From Erinaceus europaeus (taxonomy: Eukaryota; Chordata; Mammalia; Eulipotyphla; Erinaceidae), in contig NC_080164.1 in NCBI RefSeq assembly GCF_950295315.1, positions 13,051,659 through 13,115,658 on the forward strand: 64,000 nt of DNA, in the 5' to 3' direction. The position numbers and the translations under genes were made by a program. Every line of letters begins with the position of its first letter. The first letter of the stretch is position 1. The notes beneath the pieces are model-generated. The model was given only the letters and a program-made list of their open reading frames with translations. It ran no database searches and had not been told where the DNA came from. This document shows positions 45,070-56,754 of the stretch, in pieces.

Positions 45070-45985
45070 ATGGGTAGATTAAAAACAAATAAAACTGCTA
45101 CCCCAATGAATGAAGACAAGAGCCCAGAAGAAACCATAAATCAATCAGAAGTAACCATAGATAAGAAAAGTATGCAAGCAATAATAAACTTATTAATCAC
45201 AGAAATGAAAACAACATTGGAGGAAAGGAATGGCAGTATTAGGGAAACAACAGTTGAGACACCCAAGGAAAATACTGATTATCTTGAGACAATTAGAGAA
45301 CTGAAAGCTGAAATAGCTGTAATGAAGAAAGAAGCTGAGGCAAGGGAAAGCAGACTAACAGAAGCAGAAAACAGAATTAGTCAGACAGAGGATGAGTTAG
45401 AGAAAACTAAGAAATAGGTGAAAGAGCTTAAAAAGAGATTGAGAGACACTGAAAAAAAACAACAGAGACATATGGGATGATCTCAAAAGAAGTAACATTC
45501 GTATAATTGGCCTACCAGAGGAAGAAAGAGAGGAAGGGGAAGCAAACATTCTAGAGGAAATAATACAAGAAAATTTCCCAGACCTGAATAACAGAAAGGA
45601 TATCAAGGTGCAAGAGGCCCAGAGAGTACCAAACAGAATCAACCCAGACCTGAAAACACCAAGACACATCATAGTCACAATGAGAAGAAGTAAGGATAAA
45701 GAAAGGATCCTAAAGGCTGCAAGAGAGAAACAAAAAGTCACATACAGGGGAAAACCCATAAGACTTTCTGCAGATTTCTCCACTCAAACTCTAAAAGCCA
45801 GAAGGGAGTGGCAAGATATCTATCGAGCCCTGAATGAAAAAGGGTTTCAACCAAAGATAATATATCCTGCTAGACTTTCATTCAAGCTAGATGGAGGGAT
45901 CAAAACCTTCTTAGACAAACAACAGTTAAAGGAGGCAACTATCACCAAGCCGGCCCTGAAAGAGGTACTAAAAGACCTCTTATAA
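45070..45985 (+). pseudogene. L1 ORF1 (RNA-binding nucleic acid chaperone), disrupted
   Basis: ORF1p normally forms trimers that coat L1 RNA in the cytoplasm. I place the start at ATG 45070 (MGRLKTNKTA), because the older neighbour has its ORF1 start at the same place (53241) and the earlier in-frame ATG at 44944 lies in 5' UTR-like sequence. Residues from about 75 onward form a Glu/Lys/Leu-rich coiled coil (RETTVETPK ... ELKAEIAVMKKEAEARESRL). A GAG-to-TAG type nonsense sits at 45415-45417. One extra A in the A run near 45450-45458 shifts the frame. The remainder (45608-45985 open) encodes the conserved RRM and C-terminal part (NRINPDLKTPRHIIVTM, REKQKVTYRGKPIRLSADFS) and ends GLKEVLKDLL-like before TAA. 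Corrected length would be about 304 residues, slightly under human ORF1p (338). Confidence 0.9.
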
Positions 45986-46045
45986 ACAAGAACATCACAA
46001 TAATACTTGTAATATATCAGAGTAAACAAATCGTTTTTTAGAACA

Positions 46046-49000
46046 ATGGCACTACAATACATTAAATCCATAATATCAATAAATGTCAATGGCTTAAACT
46101 CACCCATCAAAAGGCACAGGGTGGGGGGATGGATCAGAAAACATAGCCCAACCATATGCTGCTTGCAAGAATCCCATCTGTCACAACAAGATAAACACAG
46201 ACTTAAAGTGAAAGGATGGAAAACTATCATACAGGCTAACGGTCCACAAAAAAGGGCAGGAACAGTCATTCTCATCTCAGACACGATAGATTTTAAATTA
46301 AATAAAGTAATAAAAGATAGGCAAGGACATTACATAATGATTAGAGGATCAATCAGCCAAGAAGACTTAACAATTATTAACATCTATGCACCAAATGAGG
46401 GACCATCTAAATACATTAAACACCTACTGAAAGAATTTCAAAAATACATCAATAGTAATACAATAATAGTGGGAGACTTCAATACCCCACTCTCACACTT
46501 AGACAGATCAACAAAGCAGAGAACCAATAAAGATACAAGAGAATTGAATGAAGAGATTGACAGACTAGACCTCTTGGACATTTTCAGACTCCTCCACCCC
46601 AAAAAACTGGAATACACCTTCTTTTCAAATCCACATAACACATACTCAAGGATAGACCACATGTTAGGCCACAAAGACAGCATCAATAAATTCAAGAGCA
46701 TTGAAATCATCCCAAGTATCTTCTCAGACCACAGTGGAGTAAAACTAACTTTTAACATCAAACGGAAAATTATTAAAAGACATAGAATTTGGAAACTAAA
46801 CAACATGCTCCTTAAGAACCACTGGGTCAGAGACTCACTCAAACAGGAAATTCAAATGTTCCTGGAAACTAATGAAAATGAAGACACAACCTATCAAAAT
46901 ATTTGGGACACAGCGAAAGCAGTACTGAGAGGGAAACTTATAGCCATACAATCACATATTAAACACCAAGAAAAAGCCCAAATGAACGACCTTACTAGAC
47001 ACCTCAAGGACTTAGAGGAAGAGGAACAAAGGAATCCTAAAGCAACCAGAAGGACAGAAATCACTAAAGTTAGAGCAGAAATAAACAACATCGAAAATAA
47101 AAGAACCATACAAAAGATCAATGAAGCCAAATGTTGGTTCTTTGAAAGATTAAACAAAATTGACAAACCCCTAGCCAGACTCACCAAACAAAAAAGAGAG
47201 AAGACTCAAATTAATAGAATTGTAAACGATGCAGGAGATATCACAACTGACACCACAGAAATCCAGAGAATTCTGCGAAACTTCTATAAAGAACTATATG
47301 CCACCAAGCTAGAGAATCTGGAAGAAATGGAACAATTCCTAGAAACCTATTCACTTCCAAAACTGAACCAAGAAGAAGTACAAAATCTAAATGCACCAAT
47401 CACAGACAAAGAAATTGAAACCGTTATTAAGAATCTCCCCAACAACAAAAGTCCTGGACCAGATGGCTTCACAAATGAATTCTACAAAACTTTCAGGAAA
47501 CAGTTAATACCCATACTTCTTAAGCTATTCCATAAGATTGAAGAAACAGGAATACTCCCTTCCACCTTTTATGAAGCCAACATCACCCTGATACCAAAAG
47601 CTGATAGGGACAGAACAAAAAAGGAAAACTACAGACCAATATCTCTGATGAACATAGATGCCAAAATATTAAACAAGATCTTGGCCAACCGGATACAGCA
47701 ACACATCAAAAAGATTGTTCATCATGACCAAGTGGGATTCATCCCAGGAATGCAAGGCTGGTTCAACATCCGTAAATCAATCAATGTCATTCATCACATC
47801 AATAAAAGCAAAGTCAAAAACCACATGATTATCTCAATAGATGCAGAGAAAGCCTTTGACAAAATCCAACACCCATTCATGCTCAAAACTCTACAGAAAA
47901 TGGGAATAGATGGGAAATTCCTCAAGATAGTGGAGTCTATATATAGCAAACCTACAGCCAACATCATACTCAATGGAGAGAAGCTGAAAGCATTCCCCCT
48001 CAGATCGGGGACTAGACAGGGCTGTCCACTGTCACCGTTACTCTTCAACATAGTATTGGAAGTTCTTGCCATAGCAATCAGGCAAGAGAAAGAAATCAAA
48101 GGGATACAGATTGGAAGGGAAGAAGTCAAGCTCTCACTATTTGCAGATGATATGATAGTATACATAGAAAGACCTAAAGAATCCAGTAGAAAATTACTGG
48201 AAGTTGTTAGGCAATATAGCAAGGTATCAGGCTACAAAATCAATGTACAAAAATCAGTGGCATTTCTTTATGCAAACACTAAATCTGAAGAAGAAGACAT
48301 CCAGAAATCACTCCCATTTACTGTTTCAGCAAAATCAATCAAATACCTAGGAATAAAGTTGACCAAAGAAGTGAAAGACTTGTATACTGAAAACTATGAG
48401 TCGCTACTCAAGGAGATAGAAACTGATACCAAGAAATGGAAAGATATCCCATGCTCATGGATTGGAAGAATAAATATCATCAAAATGAATATTCTCCCCA
48501 GAGCCATATACAAATTTAATGCAATACCCATCAAAGTTCCACCAGGCTTCTTTAAGAGAATAGAACAAATGCTACAATCATTTATCTGGAACCTGAAAAC
48601 ACCTAGAATTGCCAAAACCATCTTAAGGAAAAGAAACAGAAATGGAGGCATCACACTCCCAGACCTTAAACTATATTATAAAGCCATCATCATCAAAACA
48701 GCATGGTACTGGAACAAAAATAGGCATACAGACCAGTGGAACAGAATTGAAAGCCCAGAAGTAAATCCCAACACCTATGGGCATGTAATCTTTGATTAGG
48801 GGGCCCAAAGGATTAAATGGAAAAAGGCGGCTCTCTTCAATAAATGGTGCTGGAAAAACTGGGTTGAAACATGCAGAAGAATGAAATTGAACCACTTTAT
48901 CTCACCAGAAACAAAAATCAACTCCAAATGGATCAAAGACCTAGATGTCAGACCAGAAACAATCAAATACTTAGAGGAAAACATTGGTAAAACACTTTCC

Positions 49001-49870
49001 CACATACACCTCAAGGACATCTTTGATGAATCAAACCCAATTGCAAGGAAGACCAAAGCAGAAACAAACCAATGGGACTACATCAAATTGAAAAGCTTCT
49101 GCACATCCAAAGAAACTATTAAACAAACAGAGAGACCCCTCACAGAATGGGAGAAGATCTTCACATGCCAGACATCAGACAAGAAATTAATCACCAAAAT
49201 ATATAAAGAGCTCAGCAAACTTAGCCGCAAAAAAGCAAATGACCCCATCCAAAAATGGGCAGAGAAAATGAACAAAACATTCACCACAGAGGAGATCCAA
49301 AAGGCTAACAAACATATGAAAAACTGCTCTAGGTCACTGATTATCAGAGAAATGCAAATCAAGACAACACTAAGATACCACCTCACTCCTGTAAGAATGG
49401 CATACATCAAAAAGGACAGCAGCAACAAATGCTGGAGAGGATGTGGGGACAGAGGAACCCTTTTACATTGCTGGTGGGAATGTAAATTGGTACAGCCTCT
49501 GTGGAGAGCAGTCTGGAAAACTCTCAGAAGGCTAGACATGGACCTTCCATATGACCCAATAATTCCTCTCCTGGGGTTATACCCCAAGGACTCCATAACA
49601 CCCAACCAAAAAGAGGTGTGTACTCCTATGTTCATAGCAGCACAATTCATAATAGCTAAAACCTGGAAGCAACCCAGGTGCCCAACAACAGATGAGTGGC
49701 TGAGAAAGCTGTGGTATATATACACAATGGAATACTATGCAGCTATCAAGAACAATGAACCCACCTTCTCTGACCCATCTTGGACAGAGCTAGAAGGAAT
49801 TATGTTAAGTGAACTAAGTCAGAAAGATAAAGATGAGTATGGGATGATCCCACTCATCAACAGAAGCTGA
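46046..49870 (+). pseudogene. L1 ORF2 (endonuclease/reverse transcriptase), one amber codon
   Basis: A continuous 1,275-codon frame except TAG at 48797-48799 (codon 918); the older neighbour has AAG there. Endonuclease domain (1-240): N13, E42, D144/N146 in GDFN, and D228/H229 in SDHSG match the human L1 catalytic set shifted by one residue. Reverse transcriptase: FADD at 699-702, preceded by [19 protein letters not shown] and [13 protein letters not shown]. The C-terminal zinc knuckle is C-x3-C-x7-H-x4-C ([18 protein letters not shown]) and lies beyond the stop, so the truncated product would have both enzymes but lack the C-terminal RNA-binding part. ORF2 cuts target DNA and copies L1 RNA at the nick. 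Spacer to ORF1 is 60 bp, close to the 63 bp of human L1. Confidence 0.95.
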
Positions 49871-51209
49871 CTAAGAAGATCTGAAAGGGAAACTAAAAGC
49901 AGGACCTGATCAAATTGTAAGTAGGGCACCAAAGTAAAAACCCAGTGGTGAGGGGTAGGCATGTAGCTTCCTGGGTCAGTGTGGGGTGGGAGTGGGTGGG
50001 AGGGATGGGTCACAGTCCTTTGGTGGTGGGAATGGTGTTTATGTACACTCCTAGCAAAATGTAGACATAAAAATCAGTAGCTAATTAATATGAGAGGGGG
50101 AAATCAATTGTATGTCTCAAAGTTTCTCAAAAGACAAACTGAATCTTTTTAATATATAGGCTATGTATTTGATATGCGGACTCTCTCAAAAGCCTAGACC
50201 AAGTAGATTAGAAGCTTCCAATAGCACAGCTATATACAAGATACTGGGTACTGTCCAGCAAACCATAACAAAGGGACTTTTCAAAGTTAACCCAATTAAC
50301 AAATAATGTGATGATAATATTAACTATTGAGTGTCTTTTTGAACCCTAAGACAGCAGGAACCTCACATCTTCACTATAGAGCCCCTACTTCCCCCAGTCC
50401 TGGAACCCTTGGATAGGGCCCACTTTCCCGTATGCATCTCGCAATCCAAACCATAACATTGCATCTGCCGATGACAACCTAACCAAAGCAACGATTGCTA
50501 CCTCAACATGCTTCACCTCAGAATGTATCCAGAGACTTCACGTGTGGAATGACAACCCTTCACCTTCATTACTCGGGTGAGACCTTTCCTTTAATAGTAC
50601 ACTCTAATTTCATCTCAGGTAGTTCACTTTCTAACAAAGTCCCATAACCTAGATATACACCAGTTTCTGTGAGAGAGAGCTTATGTGCACACGTATCCAT
50701 AAACTACTGCAAAATATATACCTGAAAGCAGTAGTACACTAGAGTTTGCAGTGAGTACCTCCCTAACACTTCCTCTCCACTATTCCAAGCTTGGGATCCA
50801 TGATTGCTCAACAAATTGTTTGGCTTCATATGTTAACTCTGTTTTCAATCACCAGGTTCCAGATGCCACCAGGATGCTGGCTAGGCTTCCCTGGATTGAA
50901 GACCCCACCAATGTGTCCTGGAGCTCAGCTTCCCCAGAGTCACACCCTACTAGGGAAAGAGAGAGGCAGACTGGGGGTATGGACCGACCAGTCAACGCCC
51001 ATGTTCAGCGGGGAAGCAATTACAGAAGCCAGACCTTCTACCTTCTGCATCCCTCAACGACCCTGGGTCCATGCTCCCAGAGGGATAGAGAATGGGAAAG
51101 CTATCAGGGGAGGGGGTGGGTTATGGGGATTGGGTGTTGGGAATTGTGTGGAGTTGTACCCCTCCTACCTTATGCTTTTGTTCACTAATCCTTTCTTAAA
51201 TAAAAAATT
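49871..51209 (+). other. L1 3' UTR
   Basis: About 1.34 kb. Contains a G-rich run of six G3-G4 blocks at 49983-50009 and another G-rich segment at 51107-51143. Its last ~330 bp is the module found in every truncated L1 tail in this window. AATAAA at 51199-51204, followed by the A tail. Confidence 0.9.
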
Positions 51210-51223
51210 AAAAAAAAAAAAAG

Positions 51224-51460
51224 CAGCATCAGGATCCCAGTTCAAGCCCCTGGCTCCCCACCTGCAGGGGAGTCGCTTCACAGGCGGTTAAGCAGGTGTC
51301 TATCTTTCTCTCCCCCTCTCTGTCTTCCTCTCCTCTCTCTATTTCTCTCTGTCCTATCTAACAATGTCCAATGTCCTATCTAACATCAATAACAACAATA
51401 ATAATAACTAAAACAAGGGCAACAAAATGGAAAATAAAACATATAAAAATCAAAAAAAAA
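51224..51460 (+). mobile_element. SINE, 3' part (split by full-length L1)
   Basis: Resumes with CAGCATCAGGATCCCAG, B box GGTTCAAGCCC-like, CACCTGCAGGGGAGTCGCTT, the CT block and the CAATAATAATAACTAAAAC tail, then TSD AAAGATCT at 51461-51468. Confidence 0.93.
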
Positions 51461-52002
51461 AAAGATCTAAGCTTACACATTTGCAAAAGGTAAGAAAATA
51501 GGATGGTTTGTGGGAAGCTACACCAGTGGACAGAACATCCTTAGTTTTGCTCATTCTCCTTTAAAAATGGATGGAGCCAAGATGGCAACTTGGCAGCCAC
51601 TGCTGGCTTGAGCTCCAACAACAGCAGACAGGTGGGATATTAATACTATCAGCAGGAAGGTGGAAAAAGGGGTCCTAAGTGTTACACCAAGGAGGTGACT
51701 ATACTTCAACCTTGAGTTAGAAAATGGTGGAAAAAGAAAGGAAATCTGATTTTTCCTGAAGCGCACCCCTCACCCCCACCCCAAAACCAGACCCCAGGGG
51801 CTGGAGAGCTGCTACTAGCAGGCTCCCCACTGAGTTTTTTTCTTTACCAAGACTCCTGGCTCCACAGGGCTGTCATTCAAATTATTTTCCTATTTGATTT
51901 CCTACTCTCTGCCTTTTTTTTTTTTTTTCTGAATGGAAGGAGCTCTAGTTGAGTAATAAAATATCTGGCCAATCAGAGCCTCACCCCTGCCTGGGAAATA
52001 CT

Positions 52003-52469
52003 ACCTGGTGGATTTTTTTTTTTTTTAATTTTTTATTTAAGAAAGGATTAGTGAACAAAAGCATAAGGTAGGAGGGGTACAACTCCACACAATTCCCACC
52101 ACCCAATCCCCATAACCCACCCCCTCCCATGATAGCCTTCCCATTCTCTAGCCCTCTGGACCCAGGGTCGTTGAGGGTTGCAGAAGGTAGAAGGTCTGGC
52201 TTCTGTAATTGCTTCCCCGCTGAACATGGGCGTTGACTGGTCGGTCCATACTCCCAGTCTGCCTCTCTCTTTCCCTAGTAAGGTGTGTCTCTGGGGAAGC
52301 TGAGCTCCAGGACACATTGGTGGGGTCTTCAATCTTGGGAAGCCTAGCCAGCATCCTGGTGGCATCTGGAACCTGGTGATTGAAAAGAGAGTTAACATAT
52401 GAAGCCAAACAATTTGTTGAGCAATCATGGATCCCAAACTTGGAATAGTGGAGACCTGGTGGATTTTTT
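52003..52469 (-). mobile_element. Inverted 5'-truncated L1 tail (52019-52453) with 16-bp TSD
   Basis: Perfect direct repeats ACCTGGTGGATTTTTT at 52003-52018 and 52454-52469 flank a minus-strand copy of the L1 3' terminus, beginning at the CCACTATTCCAAG region. It shares diagnostic bases with the copy at 61.6 kb (GACACACCTTACTAGG, CTGCAACCCTC) rather than with the 43.7-kb L1. Inserted in the 5' UTR of the older L1. Confidence 0.96.
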
Positions 52470-53240
52470 AAAATTGGCGGTCTTTGCTCAGGCTGCCTGA
52501 GCTAATCCTGAGCCTTCCAAGCTGCAGACTGACTGTTAGGGTTTTTTACTCTATTTTATTTTATTATTACTATTATATATATGTGTGTCCCTCTACCCTC
52601 TCCTTCTTCAGGTTGACCAGTATTAACTGTTACTCTGTTTTTCCCATTGCTAGGTGACTGGCTGTACTGTACAATGTGAGAGGAAGTTGTCTCATTCTAC
52701 TTCTTCCGTGCACTCTCCCCTTTTTTTCCTCATTCTAGCTAATTCAAAAAAAAAAAAAAAACTCTTTCCATTCACTAGTCTTTTTTTTTTCTTGTTCTTA
52801 TCTTCTTTTCTTCCCTCCTCCTTCTGCTTTCTGAATTCAATGATATTCACTTGTGAATTATTTTGGGGAAGAAATTTAACTCAGTGTGGATTCTCTGTGT
52901 ATATCTCTCTTCTCTACTTCCCTTTCACCTGTTGCTATCCCTATAATTTACAGTGGACAGTAGATTTGCATAATTGTCTATTCTTGCTTTCCCTTTTTTC
53001 CTTTCTCTTTCTCACTCATTTAGATTTGGTTGCTATTTATTCTAGGACCTGAGGAGTTGTTTGGCTAACTGGAATTGGTTAAACTGCATCAATACTTGCT
53101 TCAGTTACTATTGCTGTAATTTCTGTTTGGTGACTACATGTGTCATAAAGGTGTTTAGCATAGCGTGGCTTGTACACAAAACACAACAGCTGCAGAAGAA
53201 CAGAACAGAACAGAAAACTAAAAAACACATCAATAAAAAA

Positions 53241-54213
53241 ATGGTTAGCTCAAGAGCAAATAAAACTGCAACCACAATGAAATAAGACAGGATCACAGAA
53301 GAAACTCCAAATCAGTCAGAAGTAACAATAGATAAGAAAAGTATGCAAGCAATAATAAACTTAATAATCAGAGAAATGAAGACAACTATGGAGGAAAGGG
53401 CTATCAGAATTAGGGAAACAATTGATGAGACCCTCAAGGAAAAAACTAGCTACCTCGAGGTAATCAGAAAGCTGAAATCTGAAATAGCTGAACTAAAAGG
53501 TCAATTAGCGGAACAAGCTAATATTATAACTGAACTGAAGAAAGAAGCTGAGGGAAGGGAAAGCAGGCTAACAGAAGTAGAAAACAGAATTATCCAAACA
53601 GAGGATGAGCTAGAGAAAACTAAGAAAGAGGTAAAAGAGTCCAAAAAGAGATTGAGACACACTAAAAACAACAATAGAGACATATGGGATGATCTCAAAA
53701 GAATTCATATAATTGGCTGAATATATATGAATGAAAAGCATTCATATAATTGGCTTAGCAGAGGAGTAAGGGGAAGGAAACATTCTAGGGGAAATAATAA
53801 AACTTCCCAGACCTAAACAACAAAAAGGGCATTAAGATTCAAGATGCCCAGAGAGTCTCAAACAGAATCAACCCAGACCTGAAGACACAAGACACATCAT
53901 AGTTACAATGAAAAGAAGTAAGGATAAAGAAAGGATCCTACAAGCTGCAAGAGAAAAATCAAAAAGACACATACAGGGGAAAACCCATAAGACTATCAGC
54001 ATACTTCTCAACTCAAACTCTAAAAGCCAGAAGAGAATGGCAAGATATCTATGGAGCCCTGAATGAAAAAGGGTTTCAACCAAGGGTAATATACCCTGCT
54101 AGACTTTCATTCAAACTAGATGGAGTCATCAAAATCTTTTCAGAAAAACAAAAGTTAAAGGAGGCAACCATCACCAAACCTGCCCTGAAAGAGGTTCTAA
54201 AAGACCTCTTATA
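53241..54213 (+). pseudogene. ORF1 of older L1, disrupted
   Basis: Starts at ATG 53241 (MVSSRANKTATT). A stop at 53283-53285 ends the first piece, and the same frame continues at 53343-53720 with a strong coiled coil (ELKGQLAEQANIITELKK ... KKEVKESKKRLRHTK). A microduplication of ATTCATATAATTGGCT (53703-53757) then breaks it. The C-terminal third is recognisable (54000-54210) and ends CTCTTATAA. It has a 21-nt in-frame heptad segment (GQLAEQA) not seen in the younger copy, a coiled-coil length difference. Confidence 0.88.
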
Positions 54214-56754
54214 AACAACAACATCACCATAATACTTAGCATCTATCAGAGCAAATAAAAAATTATTGAGTAATGACACTACAATGCATTGAATCCATAA
54301 TACCAACAAATGCCAATGGCTTAAACTCACCCAATAAAATGCAAAGAGTGGGAGGATATATCAGAATGCACAAACCAATCATATGCTGCTTGTAAGAATC
54401 CCAGCTGACCCAACAAAACAAACACAGACTTAAAGTGAAATGATGGAAAACTATCATACAGGCTAATGGACCACAAAAAAAAGGCAGGAACAGCCATTGT
54501 CATCTCTGACACAATAGACTTTAAATTAAATAAAGTAATAAAAGATAGGCAAGGACATTACATAATGATTAGAGGATCAATCAACCAAGAAAATTTAACA
54601 ATTATTAACATCTATGCACCCAATGAGGGACCATCTAAATACATCAAACACCTACTGAAAGAACTACAAAAATACATCAGTAGAAATACAATAATAGTGG
54701 GAGTCTTTAACACCATACTCTCACACTTAAACAGATCAGTGAAGCAGAGAATCAGGAGAATTAAATTAAGAGATGGACAGACTAGACCTCCTAGACATTT
54801 TCAGAGTTCTTCACCCCAAAAAACTCTAATACACATTCTTTTCAAATCTACATAACACATACTCAAGAATAGACCACATGTAAGGCCACAAAGACAGCAT
54901 CAACAAATTCAAAAGCATTGAAATCATCCCAAGTACCTTCTCAGGCCACAGTAAAGCTAACATTTAACAACAAACACAAAACTAATAAAAGACACAGAAT
55001 TTGGAAACTAAACAACATACTTCTTAATAACTGCTGGGTCAGAGAGACACTCAAGCAAAAATTCAAACATTCCTGGAAACAAATTAAAATGAAGACACAA
55101 GCTATCAAAATATTTGGGACACAGCTAACGCAGTACTGAGAGGGAAACTCTTAGCCATAGAGTCAAATATTAAAAAACAGGAAAAAGTACAAATAAACAA
55201 CCTTATTGCACACCTTCAGGACTTAGAGGAAGTGGAACAAAGGAATTTTAAAGCAACCAGAAGGACAGAAATCACTAAAATTAGAGCAGAAATAAACAAC
55301 ATCAAAAATAAGAGAAACATACAAAAGATCAATAAAGCCAAATGTTGGTTCTTTGGAAAATTAAATAAGATTGACAAACCCCTAGCCAGACACACTAAAA
55401 AAAGGGAGAAGACTCAAATTAATAGAATTGTAAATGATAAAGGAGATATCACAACTGACACCACAGAAATTGAGAAAATTATGCAAAACTTCTATGAAGA
55501 ACTATATGCCACCATGCTAGAGAATCTGGAAGAAATGGAAGAATTCCTAGAAACATATGCCCTTCCAAAACTGAACCAAGAAGAACTACAAAACCTAAAT
55601 GCACCAATCACAGACAAAGAAAGCTAAAATGTTTTAAGAATCTCCCCAACAACAAAAGTCCTGGTCCAGATGGCTTCACAAACGAATTCTTCAAAACTTT
55701 CAGCAAACAGTTAACACCTATACTTCTAAAGCTCTTCCACAAGATCGAAGAAACAGGAATACTCCCTTTCCCCTTCTATGAAGCCAACACCATGCTGATA
55801 CCAAAAGCAGATAGGGTCATATAAAAAAAGAAAAACTATAGACCAATATCTCTGATGAACATAGATGCCAAAATATTAAACAAGATTCTGGCCAACCAGA
55901 TATAGCAGTATATCAAAAAGATTGTTCATCACTACCAAGTGGAATTTATGCCAGTAATTCAAGGCCGGTTCAACATATGTAAGTAAATCAATGTCATTCA
56001 CCACATCAACAAAAGCAAACCAAAAACCATATGATTAGCTCCATAGATGCAGAGAAAGCCTTTGACAAAATTCAATGCCCATTCATGCTCAAAACACTAC
56101 AAAAAATGGGAATAGATGGTAAATTCCTCAAGATAGTGGAGTCCATATATAGCAAATCTACAGCCAACATCATACACAGTGGACAGAAGCTGAAAGCATT
56201 CCCCCTCAGATCCTCAGATCGGGGACTAGACAGGACTGTCCACTATCACCTTTACTCTTAAACATAGTATTGGAAATTCTTGCCATAGCAATCAGGAAAG
56301 AGAATGAAATCAAAGGAATACAGATCAGAAGGGAAGAAGTCAAGCTCTCACTATTTGCAGATGATATGACAATATACATAGGAAAAACCTAAAGAATCCA
56401 GCAGAAAACTACTGGAAGTTATTAGGCAATACAGCAAGGTGTCAGGCTACAAAATCAATGTACAAAAATCAGTGTCATTTCTCTATGCAAACACTAAATC
56501 TGAAGAAGGAGACATCCAGAAATCACTCCCATTCACTGTTGCAGCAAAATCAACAAAATACTGAGGAATAAAGCTGACCAAAGAAGTGAAAGACTTGTAT
56601 ACTGAAAACTATGAGTCACTCTTCAAGGAAATAGAAACTGATAGCAAGAAATGGAAAAACATCCCATGTTCATGGATCGGAAGAATAAGTATTATCAAAA
56701 TGAATATTCTCCCCAGAGCCATATACAAATTTAACGATATACCCATCAAAGTTC

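Larger units (their letters stand above)
43725..51220 (+). mobile_element. Full-length L1 retrotransposon, ~7.5 kb, young
   Basis: Complete organisation: CpG-rich 5' UTR with tandem monomers, ORF1, a 60-bp spacer, ORF2 of 1,275 codons including the stop, a ~1.35-kb 3' UTR, AATAAA (51199-51204) and a poly(A) tail, all inside duplicated target sequence. Damage is light: one nonsense and one 1-nt insertion in ORF1, one nonsense in ORF2. It is therefore presumably unable to mobilise itself unless its damage is a sequencing error, but it comes from a recently active lineage. The insertion split a SINE. Confidence 0.97.

Noticed and set aside
50751..51291. 145- and 166-codon frames (also 51.0 kb-like frames at 52.0 and 61.8 kb)
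   Set aside because: Recurring because the same L1 3' UTR module is repeated. They lie downstream of ORF2 and differ by frameshifts between copies.
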